From the NCBI RefSeq assembly GCF_029989365.1, contig NZ_JAPRAQ010000027.1:1-64000 (forward strand): a stretch of DNA of 64,000 nt, in the 5' to 3' direction. The first letter of the stretch is position 1, and the number at the start of each line of letters is the position of its first letter. Positions 50,776-58,112 of the stretch are shown here, in pieces. The translations under genes were made by a program, and so were the position numbers. The DNA is from Bradyrhizobium sp. Arg816 (GTDB lineage: Bacteria; Pseudomonadota; Alphaproteobacteria; Rhizobiales; Xanthobacteraceae). The notes below the pieces were generated by a model. It worked only from the letters and a program-made list of their open reading frames with translations. It had not been told where the DNA came from and ran no database searches.

Positions 50776-51693
50776 ATGCTGGACTTCAGGTCGATCGAAA
50801 CTTTCCTCTGGGTTGTGAAGCTCGGGAGCTTTCGCGGCGCCGCAGCACGGCTCAATACGACCCAGCCGGCGATCTCCCAGCGCATCGCCCAGCTCGAGCG
50901 CGAGATGGGCGTGAAGCTCCTCAACCGCGATCATCGCGTTGCTTCTCCGACGCCGAGCGGCCGACAGATGATGGTCTATGCCGAGAAGCTGATCGGTCTC
51001 CGCGCCCAGATGATCGCCGAGATCGGCGACCGCTCCGCAATGCGCGGCGTGATGCGCCTCGGCGTCGCCGAGACCATCGTGCACACCTGGCTGCCGCGGC
51101 TCGTCAAGAGCATGAACGAAGTCTATCCGAACCTGTCGCTGGAGATCGAGGTCGACATCACGCCGAACCTCACTGCGCGCCTGCTCGCGCAGGAGATCGA
51201 GCTCGCCTTCGTGGTGGGGCCGCTGTCGGCGTCGGGCGTCCACAATCGCGTGCTCGCGGATTATCCGATCGGCTTTCTTGCAAGCCCCTCGCTCGGGCTC
51301 GGCGACGGCCCGGTGACGCGCGCCGACCTCGCGCGGTTTCCGATCATCACCTTCCCGCGCAAGACCAGACCCTATGAGGTCGTACGCGAAGTCTTCGACC
51401 GGCCGGAGCTGCCGCCGATCCGGCTGCATGCGTCCGCATCGCTGGCGACGGTCATCCATATGGCGGTCGAAGGGCTCGGCATCGCCGTGATCCCCGACGC
51501 CATCGTCGAGAACGAGCTCGCCGACGGGCGGTTGCAACTGCTCGAAACCGATCTCACCATCGCGCCGCTGACGTTCACGGCGAGCTGGCTCGCCTCGCCT
51601 GACGTCGTCGCGGTGGAGCGCGTCGCCGAGCTCGCACGGCAGATTGCGCAGAGCAGCCTCGCGGTTGACGAGTCCGCGCCGGCGCGTCATTGA
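50776..51693 (+). CDS. LysR-family transcriptional regulator
   Basis: 305 residues. Winged helix-turn-helix at 1-62 (MLDFRSIETFLWVVKLGSF, AARLNTTQPAISQRI), then the two-lobed effector domain with LRLGVAETIVHTWLP-like start. It should respond to a pathway compound and act on the divergent DUF1445-liv unit and perhaps its own downstream genes. ATG at 50776 chosen; an ATG at 50734 would overlap the palindrome and give an atypical tail. The M20 gene follows after 32 bases. Confidence 0.93.
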   Translation: MLDFRSIETFLWVVKLGSFRGAAARLNTTQPAISQRIAQLEREMGVKLLNRDHRVASPTPSGRQMMVYAEKLIGLRAQMIAEIGDRSAMRGVMRLGVAETIVHTWLPRLVKSMNEVYPNLSLEIEVDITPNLTARLLAQEIELAFVVGPLSASGVHNRVLADYPIGFLASPSLGLGDGPVTRADLARFPIITFPRKTRPYEVVREVFDRPELPPIRLHASASLATVIHMAVEGLGIAVIPDAIVENELADGRLQLLETDLTIAPLTFTASWLASPDVVAVERVAELARQIAQSSLAVDESAPARH

Positions 51694-51725
51694 AAAAGGC
51701 GCCGGACAACCGAGAGACCGACCGC

Positions 51726-52976
51726 ATGAGCCGAGCCGCCACCAATCTGCAAATCGATTCCGCCCGCCTCTGGGGCTCCATCCACGAGACCGCCCAGTTT
51801 GGCGGGACGGCCAAGGGCGGCGTACGGCGGCTGACGCTGAGCAGCGAAGACAAGCAGGTGCGCGACTGGTTCCGCAAGGCTTGCGAGGACGCCGGCCTCG
51901 AGGTGCACACCGATGCGCTCGGCTCGCAGTTCGGCCTGCGCAAGGGCCGCGACATGTCGAAGCTGCCCGTCGGCATCGGCTCGCATCTCGACACCCAGCC
52001 GACCGGCGGCAAGTATGACGGCATTCTGGGGGCGCTCGGCGCGCTGGAAGTGATCCGCACGCTGAACGACGCCGGCATCGAAACCGAAGCGCCGATCTGC
52101 GTCGTCAACTGGACCAACGAGGAAGGCTCGCGCTTCGCACCGGCGATGATGGCGTCCGCGGCTTACGTCGGCGATTTCACCACCGATGACATCCTGTCGC
52201 GCAAGGACATCGACGGCACGACCGTCAGCCAGGCGCTCGACAGCATCGGCTATCGCGGCGACAAGCCGGTCGGCTTCCAGAAGCTCGGCTGCTTCGTCGA
52301 GCTGCACATCGAGCAGGGTCCGATCCTCGAGGCCGAGGGCAAGACCATCGGCGTGGTCGATTCCGGCCAGGGCGTGCTCTGGTACGACGGCAAGATTTCC
52401 GGCTTCGAGAGCCATGCGGGATCGACGCCGATGCCACTGCGGCGCGACGCGCTCGCGACGCTCTCCGAAATCGTGCTGGCGATGGAGGCGATTGCCAAGA
52501 AGCACGGGCCGAAGGCAGTCGGCACCATCGGCGAGGCCGTGATCGCAAACCCCTCGCGCAACGTCATTCCCGGCGAGATCGCCTTCACCATGGATTGCCG
52601 CAGTGCGGATGGTGCCATCATGGATGCGCTCGATCGCGATTTGCGCGCCGCCATTGCCGAGATCGCAGCGCGCCGCAAGGTCGAAGTCAAGATCGACCTG
52701 GTCTGGCGCAAGCCGCCGACGCATTTCGATCCCAAGCTGATCGCGGCGGTCGAGAACGCGGCGAAGACGCTCGGTTATTCCTCGCGCCGCATCACCTCCG
52801 GCGCCGGCCACGATGCCTGCAACCTCAACACCGTCATGCCGGCGGCGATGGTGTTCGTGCCCTGCAAGGACGGCATCAGCCACAACGAGCTGGAAGACGC
52901 CACGCAGCCCGACTGCGCCGCGGGCACCAACGTGCTGATGCATACCGTGCTGGCGATCGCCGGCGTCGCGTCCTGA
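51726..52976 (+). CDS. Zn-dependent M20 hydrolase (allantoate amidohydrolase / N-carbamoyl amino acid hydrolase type)
   Basis: 416 residues. Two-metal site ligands visible: His87 in GSHLDT, Asp98 in KYDG, Glu132/133 in NEEGSRF, a His in LHIEQGP and the late ISHNELE His. GHDACNLN is also family-typical. Members cleave the C-N bond of N-carbamoyl amino acids, beta-ureidopropionate or allantoate, releasing ammonia and CO2. Followed within 12 bases by a D-2-hydroxyacid dehydrogenase gene. Exact substrate not readable. Confidence 0.9.
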   Translation: MSRAATNLQIDSARLWGSIHETAQFGGTAKGGVRRLTLSSEDKQVRDWFRKACEDAGLEVHTDALGSQFGLRKGRDMSKLPVGIGSHLDTQPTGGKYDGILGALGALEVIRTLNDAGIETEAPICVVNWTNEEGSRFAPAMMASAAYVGDFTTDDILSRKDIDGTTVSQALDSIGYRGDKPVGFQKLGCFVELHIEQGPILEAEGKTIGVVDSGQGVLWYDGKISGFESHAGSTPMPLRRDALATLSEIVLAMEAIAKKHGPKAVGTIGEAVIANPSRNVIPGEIAFTMDCRSADGAIMDALDRDLRAAIAEIAARRKVEVKIDLVWRKPPTHFDPKLIAAVENAAKTLGYSSRRITSGAGHDACNLNTVMPAAMVFVPCKDGISHNELEDATQPDCAAGTNVLMHTVLAIAGVAS

Positions 52977-52988
52977 TCGGAGAGAACC

Positions 52989-53900
52989 ATGCGCGGAGTT
53001 TTCGTCGACGCCAATGAAGCTCTCGCCGTGATCATGGAGCGGCTGGAGATATCAGGCGATCCCAAGGTGCGGATCCACAGGGATCCCGACATCAAGCCCG
53101 AGCAATATCCTGAAATTCTCGATGGCGCCGAGATCGCCATCGTCGACCACACCGCGCTGCCGACGGAGGTCGCGAAGAAATGCGCCGGCCTCAAGCACGT
53201 CGTGTTCCTCGGCACCGGCGCGCGCAGCTACATGAATCCGGAAGAACTCGCCGAGCTTGGCATCTCCGTGCACCTGATCAAGGGGTATGGCGACACGGCA
53301 GTCGCGGAGTCCGCGATCGCCCTGATGTGGGCCTCTGCCCGCGTCATCGCGATGATGGACCGCGAGATGCGCGTCGGCAATTGGCTGCGCGAGGACGGCA
53401 TGCAGCTCACCGGCAAGACGCTCGGCCTGATCGGCTTCGGCGGCATCGCCGCGGAAGTCGCGCGCATTGCGGGCGGCTCAGGCATGAAGGTGATCGCCTG
53501 GAACCGGTCGCCAAAGAGCCATCCGGGCGTCGAGTTCACCGATCTCGACACGCTGTTGGCCAGAAGCGACGTGGTATCGCTGCATCTGCTGCTTAACGAC
53601 GAGACCCGCGGCATGATCACGCGCGAGAAGATTTCTGCGATGAAGCCCGGTGTCATCTTGATCAACACCGCGCGTGCCGCGGTCGTCGACGAGCAGGCGA
53701 TGATCGACGCGCTGAGGTCCGGCCACATCCGCCATGCCGGCCTCGACGTCTTCAACATCGAGCCCCTGCCCGGCGATCATCCGCTGACGAAGATTCCAAA
53801 CGTGACGCTGTCGGCGCATTCGGCCTTCCGCACGCCGGAAGCGAGCGAGAACCTGATTGAAGCGGCATGGGTCCATTGCCGCCGGATCGTGAAGGGATAA
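52989..53900 (+). CDS. D-isomer specific 2-hydroxyacid dehydrogenase
   Basis: 303 residues. NAD-binding GFGGIA near 143-148 (sixth Gly replaced by Ala), catalytic Arg in NTARAAVVDE, Glu in NIEPLPGDHP and His in LSAHSAF. It interconverts a D-2-hydroxyacid and a 2-oxoacid with NAD(P)H. CGGAGAG is 4 bases before the ATG. The next gene, an Ldh2-family dehydrogenase, starts 11 bases after its stop, so the two could work on opposite hydroxyacid stereoisomers. Confidence 0.92.
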   Translation: MRGVFVDANEALAVIMERLEISGDPKVRIHRDPDIKPEQYPEILDGAEIAIVDHTALPTEVAKKCAGLKHVVFLGTGARSYMNPEELAELGISVHLIKGYGDTAVAESAIALMWASARVIAMMDREMRVGNWLREDGMQLTGKTLGLIGFGGIAAEVARIAGGSGMKVIAWNRSPKSHPGVEFTDLDTLLARSDVVSLHLLLNDETRGMITREKISAMKPGVILINTARAAVVDEQAMIDALRSGHIRHAGLDVFNIEPLPGDHPLTKIPNVTLSAHSAFRTPEASENLIEAAWVHCRRIVKG

Positions 53901-53911
53901 AAGCAACAACA

Positions 53912-54985
53912 ATGGCCGACTATCGCACCATCAAGGCACAGCCGCTCACCAACGTCGTCCGTGCCATCGTCAAGGCGGGCGGGTCTACGGACCGCGAAGC
54001 CGAGCTCGTGGCCACCAACCTCGTCGAGGCCAATCTTAGAGGACATGACTCGCACGGCGTCGGCATGATCCCGCGCTATGTCCAGAGCGTCACCACGGGC
54101 GGCCTCGCCGTGAACGCGCACGTCAAGATCGTGCTCGACACCGGTCCGCTCCTCACTCTCGACGGCCTCACCGGCTATGGCCAGGTGATCGGCCATGAAG
54201 CGATGGAGCTGGCGGCGGAGCGCGCCAAGCGCAACGGCGTGTGTCTCGTCGGCCTCTCCAACTCGCACCACATCGGCCGCATCGGCCATTGGGCCGAGCA
54301 GTGCATCGACCACGGGCTGGTCTCGATCCACTTCGTCAACGTGATCTCGCGCCCGATCGTGGCGCCGTGGGGCGGCAGCGATGCGCGCCACGGCACCAAC
54401 CCGTTCTGCGTCGGCATCCCGCGCAGGGGCAAGGACCCGATCGTGCTCGACTTCGCCACCAGCAGGATCGCGCAGGGCAAGACCCGCGTCGCCCACAACA
54501 AGGGCGTCGAACTCGAGCCCGGTACCATCATCGACAATGAAGGCAAGCCGACCACCAACCCGCGCTACACCGTGATCCCGCCGCACGGCGCCATCCTGCC
54601 GTTCGGCGAGCACAAGGGCTCCGGCCTCGCACTGGTGTGCGAAATCCTCGGCGGCGCGCTCTCCGGCGGGCAGGTGGTCAAGGGCCCGTCCGACGGCAAG
54701 TACAACGTCCTCAACGGCATGCTCTCGATCATCATCGATCCGGACAAGCTCGGCACCGGCGAAAACCTCGCGCGCGAAGTCGAAAGCTTCGTCGCCTGGC
54801 AGACCGCCTCACCACCCGCCCCCGGGGTCGACAAGGTGAAGATCGCAGGCGACCCCGAACGCGAAACCAAGAAGAAGCGCCTGGCCGAAGGCATTCAGGT
54901 CGATCCGACCACGTGGCGGGACATTCTGGAGGCCGGGAAGACGTTTGGGCTGGATCAGGCTGCGATCGAGAAGATCGCGGGCTAA
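53912..54985 (+). CDS. Ldh2-family malate/L-lactate/ureidoglycolate dehydrogenase
   Basis: 357 residues of the NAD(P)-dependent Ldh2 family, unrelated in fold to classical lactate dehydrogenase. RGHDSHGVGMIPRY (about 43-56) carries the active-site His, SNSHHIGRIGHW and FGEHKGSGLAL bind cofactor. Relatives include ureidoglycolate dehydrogenase AllD, ComC sulfolactate dehydrogenase and YiaK. With an allantoate-hydrolase-like M20 gene upstream, ureidoglycolate is one option. Last gene of the LysR-M20-hydroxyacid run. Confidence 0.92.
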   Translation: MADYRTIKAQPLTNVVRAIVKAGGSTDREAELVATNLVEANLRGHDSHGVGMIPRYVQSVTTGGLAVNAHVKIVLDTGPLLTLDGLTGYGQVIGHEAMELAAERAKRNGVCLVGLSNSHHIGRIGHWAEQCIDHGLVSIHFVNVISRPIVAPWGGSDARHGTNPFCVGIPRRGKDPIVLDFATSRIAQGKTRVAHNKGVELEPGTIIDNEGKPTTNPRYTVIPPHGAILPFGEHKGSGLALVCEILGGALSGGQVVKGPSDGKYNVLNGMLSIIIDPDKLGTGENLAREVESFVAWQTASPPAPGVDKVKIAGDPERETKKKRLAEGIQVDPTTWRDILEAGKTFGLDQAAIEKIAG

Positions 54986-55072
54986 TCGGGAACGAAGCGC
55001 ATCTCGCATACGCCTGGCCGAATGCACAATCGCGCAAGAAGATATGGACCACGGCGAATCGTCGCCGCGTCC

Positions 55073-55131
55073 GTGGGACGGATTTGAACCGGCCCGCGTT
55101 GTCTCGCGACAACGCGGATATCCCGGCCCAC
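55073..55131 (-). other. tRNA-like hairpin element of unknown nature
   Basis: On the minus strand, a 10-bp perfect stem CCGCGTTGTC/GACAACGCGG closed by a GCGA (GNRA-type) loop lies at 55094-55117. It is followed by GGTTCAAATCC, identical to a tRNA T-loop core, and the whole is flanked by GTGGGCC and GTCCCAC that pair at six of seven positions. D and anticodon arms are absent and no complete tRNA can be folded. It sits in the 165-bp gap between the Ldh2 and SUFU genes. Could be a tRNA remnant, structured RNA or chance. Confidence 0.35.
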
Positions 55132-55150
55132 ATCCGCCCCCGAGGTTCAC

Positions 55151-55792
55151 ATGCTTTCCCGTCTCGCAAAGTTCATGTCCGGCTCAAGTCAGCCGTCCCA
55201 CGCGGCCGATCTCTACCGGCAACGGCTCACCATCTATGAACGCGAGCTGGACGAACCCGAGCACAGCTTCACGGACAGCGCGGAGCGCCGCATCGACATT
55301 CACGCCTTTGGCCGCGATTTCGTGCCGATGTGCGAAGAAGGCTCCGACGAAGGTTATGTGCTTCTGACCAACGGCATGAGCGAGCAGCGGATGCCGGGAG
55401 TGCATGGGGACGCCAAGCCGCGTGCCGAGCTGATGTGGTACGTCCGTGAGCCGACGAAGGAGATCTGCGCCAATCTGCGCTGGCTCGCCAATCTGCCGTT
55501 CATCGACACGACCTGGTTCGGTTTTGGTCAACGGGTCGCGATGCCGTGGCCGCCGGTTGCAGGAACGGACTTCCAGACGTTTCTGTTTCTCACGCCGGTC
55601 ATCGGCCCCGACAAGCAGATCGCCGAGGCGCTTGAAATTGCCGGCGATCCGGTGGAGATCCTGACCGTGAACCTGATCTCGCATCAGGAACTCGCGCTGA
55701 TCAAGTCCGAGGGACTGGATCCATTTCTCGATCTTCTCGACGAGAACGAGTACCCGCCGATCTTCGATCCGAAGCGAAAGTCGTATGTGTAG
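55151..55792 (+). CDS. Suppressor-of-fused (SUFU) domain protein
   Basis: 213 residues, soluble. The C-terminal half, TFLFLTPVIGPD, EILTVNLISHQELALIKSEG and LDPFLDLLDEN, matches the pattern of bacterial SUFU-domain proteins. Their role in bacteria is unclear; some act as immunity proteins against polymorphic toxins, others stand alone. No toxin gene is beside it: the flanks are a dehydrogenase and a repeat. Start ATG at 55151 has no strong ribosome site. Confidence 0.75.
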   Translation: MLSRLAKFMSGSSQPSHAADLYRQRLTIYERELDEPEHSFTDSAERRIDIHAFGRDFVPMCEEGSDEGYVLLTNGMSEQRMPGVHGDAKPRAELMWYVREPTKEICANLRWLANLPFIDTTWFGFGQRVAMPWPPVAGTDFQTFLFLTPVIGPDKQIAEALEIAGDPVEILTVNLISHQELALIKSEGLDPFLDLLDENEYPPIFDPKRKSYV

Positions 55793-55811
55793 GGTTCGCC
55801 AAAACACCGCT

Positions 55812-55977
55812 GCCCTTCCCTTCTCCCCTTGTGGGAGAAGGTGGCGCGAAGCGCCGGATGAGGGGTTCTCGCGGCGAACAATTCTGTGACTGATAGGTCT
55901 GTATCTGCGGAGACAGACCCCTCACCCGTCTCGCCGCTATGCGGCGAGCCACCCTCTCCCACAAGGGGAGAGGGGAA
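55812..55977. repeat. Intergenic inverted repeat, family C, copy 2
   Basis: CCTTCCCTTCTCCCCTTGTGGGAGAAGG and CCACCCTCTCCCACAAGGGGAGAGGGG, with GCGGAGACAGACCCCTCA inside as in the copy at 109-236. It separates the converging SUFU and ttuC genes. Confidence 0.88.
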
Positions 55978-55988
55978 GATCTGCCGCC

Positions 55989-57062
55989 TCAATCCACCAT
56001 ATCCGCAACCGCCTTGCCGCAGGCGGTGGTGTCGGCGTTGCCGCCGAGGTCCTTCGTCCGCAGCGTGCGTTCGGCGAGCGTGCGCTCGATCGCATCGACG
56101 ATCGACTTGCCGGCTTCCTTCTCGCCGAGATGCTCGAGCATCATCGCGCCGGACCAGATCGCGCCGATCGGGTTGGCGATGCCCTGCCCCGCAATGTCGG
56201 GCGCCGAGCCGTGCACCGGCTCGAACACCGAGGGGAAATCGCCCTCGGGATTGATGTTGCCTGATGGCGCGATGCCGATGGTGCCGGTGCAGGCCGGGCC
56301 GAGATCGGAGAGGATGTCGCCGAACAGATTCGAGCCGACCACGACGTCGAACCAGTCCGGATGCAGCACGAAGTTCGCGGTCAGAATGTCGATGTGGTAC
56401 TTGTCCCACTTCACGCCTGGGAATTTCTTGGCCATCGCCTCCACGCGCTCGTCCCAATAGGGCATGGTGATCGAGATGCCATTGGATTTCGTCGCCGAGG
56501 TCAGGTGCTTCTTCGGCCGCGACTGTGCGAGCTCGAAAGCGAATTTCAGGATGCGGTCGACGCCGGTGCGGGTCATCACCGTCTGCTGCGTCACGAACTC
56601 GCGGTCGGTGTCCGGGAACATGCGGCCGCCGACGGAGGAATATTCACCTTCAGTGTTCTCGCGCACCACCCAGAAATCGATGTCGCCGGGCTTGCGGTTC
56701 GCCAGCGGCGACGGCACGCCGGGCATCAGCCGCACCGGGCGCAAGTTCACATACTGGTCGAACTCGCGGCGAAACTTGATCAGCGAACCCCACAGCGAGA
56801 CGTGATCCGGAATCTTGGCCGGCCAGCCGACGGCGCCGAAATAGATCGCGTCATGCTTGCCGATCTTCTCTTTCCAGTCGTCGGGCATCATCTGGCCGTG
56901 CTTCTCGTAATAGTCCCAGGACGAGAAGTCGAAATGGTCGAAATGCAGGGACACCCCGTGCTTCTTCGCCGCTGCCTCCAGAACGCGCAGGCCCTCGGGC
57001 ATCACTTCCTTGCCGATGCCGTCGCCGGGAATGACTGCAATCCGGTATTGTTTCTTGCTCAT
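55989..57062 (-). CDS. ttuC: Tartrate dehydrogenase / D-malate decarboxylating dehydrogenase
   Basis: 357 residues of the isocitrate/isopropylmalate dehydrogenase family. IAVIPGDGIGKEVMPEG at the start, WGSLIKFRREFDQYVNLRP and the substrate loop VRENTEGEYSSVGG, then the metal site GSNLFGDILSDLGP and EPVHGSAPDIAG for NAD. It uses NAD and Mn2+ or Mg2+ to oxidise tartrate or D-malate; TtuC, DmlA and YeaU share this pattern and cannot be split by eye. Divergent from an SDR across 159 bp that carry clear repeat sites. Confidence 0.92.
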   Translation of the reverse strand: MSKKQYRIAVIPGDGIGKEVMPEGLRVLEAAAKKHGVSLHFDHFDFSSWDYYEKHGQMMPDDWKEKIGKHDAIYFGAVGWPAKIPDHVSLWGSLIKFRREFDQYVNLRPVRLMPGVPSPLANRKPGDIDFWVVRENTEGEYSSVGGRMFPDTDREFVTQQTVMTRTGVDRILKFAFELAQSRPKKHLTSATKSNGISITMPYWDERVEAMAKKFPGVKWDKYHIDILTANFVLHPDWFDVVVGSNLFGDILSDLGPACTGTIGIAPSGNINPEGDFPSVFEPVHGSAPDIAGQGIANPIGAIWSGAMMLEHLGEKEAGKSIVDAIERTLAERTLRTKDLGGNADTTACGKAVADMVD

Positions 57063-57106
57063 CGAGAACGTCCTTGGTTGGTCCGGCAGCCGCCGCCTTT
57101 TTGACC

Positions 57107-57155
57107 GCACTGCAATGGACCAAACTCGGCAGCAGTGCAACGCTGCACTGCAATG
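57107..57155. promoter_or_regulatory. Operator-like repeats between ttuC and the divergent SDR
   Basis: GCACTGCAATG occurs twice (57107-57117 and 57145-57155, starts 38 bases apart), each near a GACC. The second overlaps a perfect dyad GCAGTGCA-ACGC-TGCACTGC at 57132-57151. Paired, spaced sites in a divergent region suggest cooperative binding of one regulator. No regulator gene is adjacent. Confidence 0.65.
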
Positions 57156-57221
57156 TTGACCGTGGCGCGGCCGAGCGCCTACTGGTTTGATCCTGATGTT
57201 CCCACCGAGCGAGTACCCTTC

Positions 57222-57998
57222 ATGGATCTGCATCTGCGTGGCAAGCGCGTCCTGATCACAGGCGCGTCCAAAGGCATTGGCGCAGCCGCCGCCGAGGCGT
57301 TTGCCGAAGAAGGCGCAAACCTCCTGCTCGCCGCCCGCAGCGGCGACCAGCTCAAGGCGCTGGCGGACCGCCTGCGCTCCGCACACCAGATCGACGCCGC
57401 GACGAGCATCGTGGACCTGCGCAAGGCCGAGGACGTGGCGCGGCTCGCGCGGGAAGCCGCCGACATCGACGTGCTCGTCAACAATGCCGGCGACATCCCC
57501 GGCGGCTCGATCGACAAGATCGACGAGGCGACCTGGCGGCACGCCTGGGAATTGAAAGTGTTCGGCTACATCAACCTGACGCGGCAGATCTACGCGCAGA
57601 TGAAGGCGAAGGGCGGCGGCGTCATCGTCAATGACATCGGTGCGGCCGGCGAAAAATTCGACGCCAATTACATCTGCGGCAGCGCCGGCAACGCCGCATT
57701 GATGGCCTTCACCCGCGCGCTCGGCGGCAAGAGCCTAGCCGACAACATCCGCGTGGTCGGCATCAATCCCGGCCCGGTCGGCACTGATCGCCACGTCACC
57801 CTGCTCAAGACGCGGGCAAAGCACCAGTTCGGCGATGAGAGCCGCTACAAGGAATTCCAGAAGAGCCTGCCGCTCGGCCGTCCCGCGCATGCGCGCGAGA
57901 TCGGCGATCTCATGGCGTTCCTGGCGTCTGATCGCGCCGGATATACGTCGGGGGTGATCTACACCGTCGATGGCGGCATCAGCGCCGGATGGGGCTAA
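57222..57998 (+). CDS. SDR-family protein with replaced catalytic residues
   Basis: 258 residues with an intact cofactor fold: TGASKGIG (13-20), NNAG (87-90) and a C-terminal VDGGISAGWG. At the active site, however, the Ser strand reads VNDIGAAG and the YxxxK segment reads GSAGNAAL, with Gly153 and Asn157 at the Tyr and Lys positions by hand alignment; the nearest Tyr is 150. Ordinary SDR catalysis is doubtful. It may bind NAD(P) and act differently or need another residue. ATG at 57222; amidase follows after a repeat. Confidence 0.83.
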   Translation: MDLHLRGKRVLITGASKGIGAAAAEAFAEEGANLLLAARSGDQLKALADRLRSAHQIDAATSIVDLRKAEDVARLAREAADIDVLVNNAGDIPGGSIDKIDEATWRHAWELKVFGYINLTRQIYAQMKAKGGGVIVNDIGAAGEKFDANYICGSAGNAALMAFTRALGGKSLADNIRVVGINPGPVGTDRHVTLLKTRAKHQFGDESRYKEFQKSLPLGRPAHAREIGDLMAFLASDRAGYTSGVIYTVDGGISAGWG

Positions 57999-58005
57999 GT
58001 ATCTC

Positions 58006-58086
58006 CGTCATTGCGAGCGCAGCGAAGCAATCCAGGAACGCATCCGCGGTACCAGTCTGGACTGCTTCGCTGCGCTCGCAATGACG
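58006..58086. repeat. Intergenic inverted repeat, family A, copy 3
   Basis: CGTCATTGCGAGCGCAGCGAAGCAATCCAG and the inverse CTGGACTGCTTCGCTGCGCTCGCAATGACG. It begins 8 bases after the SDR stop and ends 14 bases before the ribosome site of the amidase gene. Confidence 0.9.
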
Positions 58087-58112
58087 ACACAATAATCACA
58101 GGAGTAAAATAG

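Noticed and set aside
55060..55140. A complete tRNA gene suggested by GGTTCAAATCC
   Set aside because: D arm and anticodon arm cannot be formed and no seven-base acceptor fits directly after the T arm. It is kept only as a tRNA-like element.
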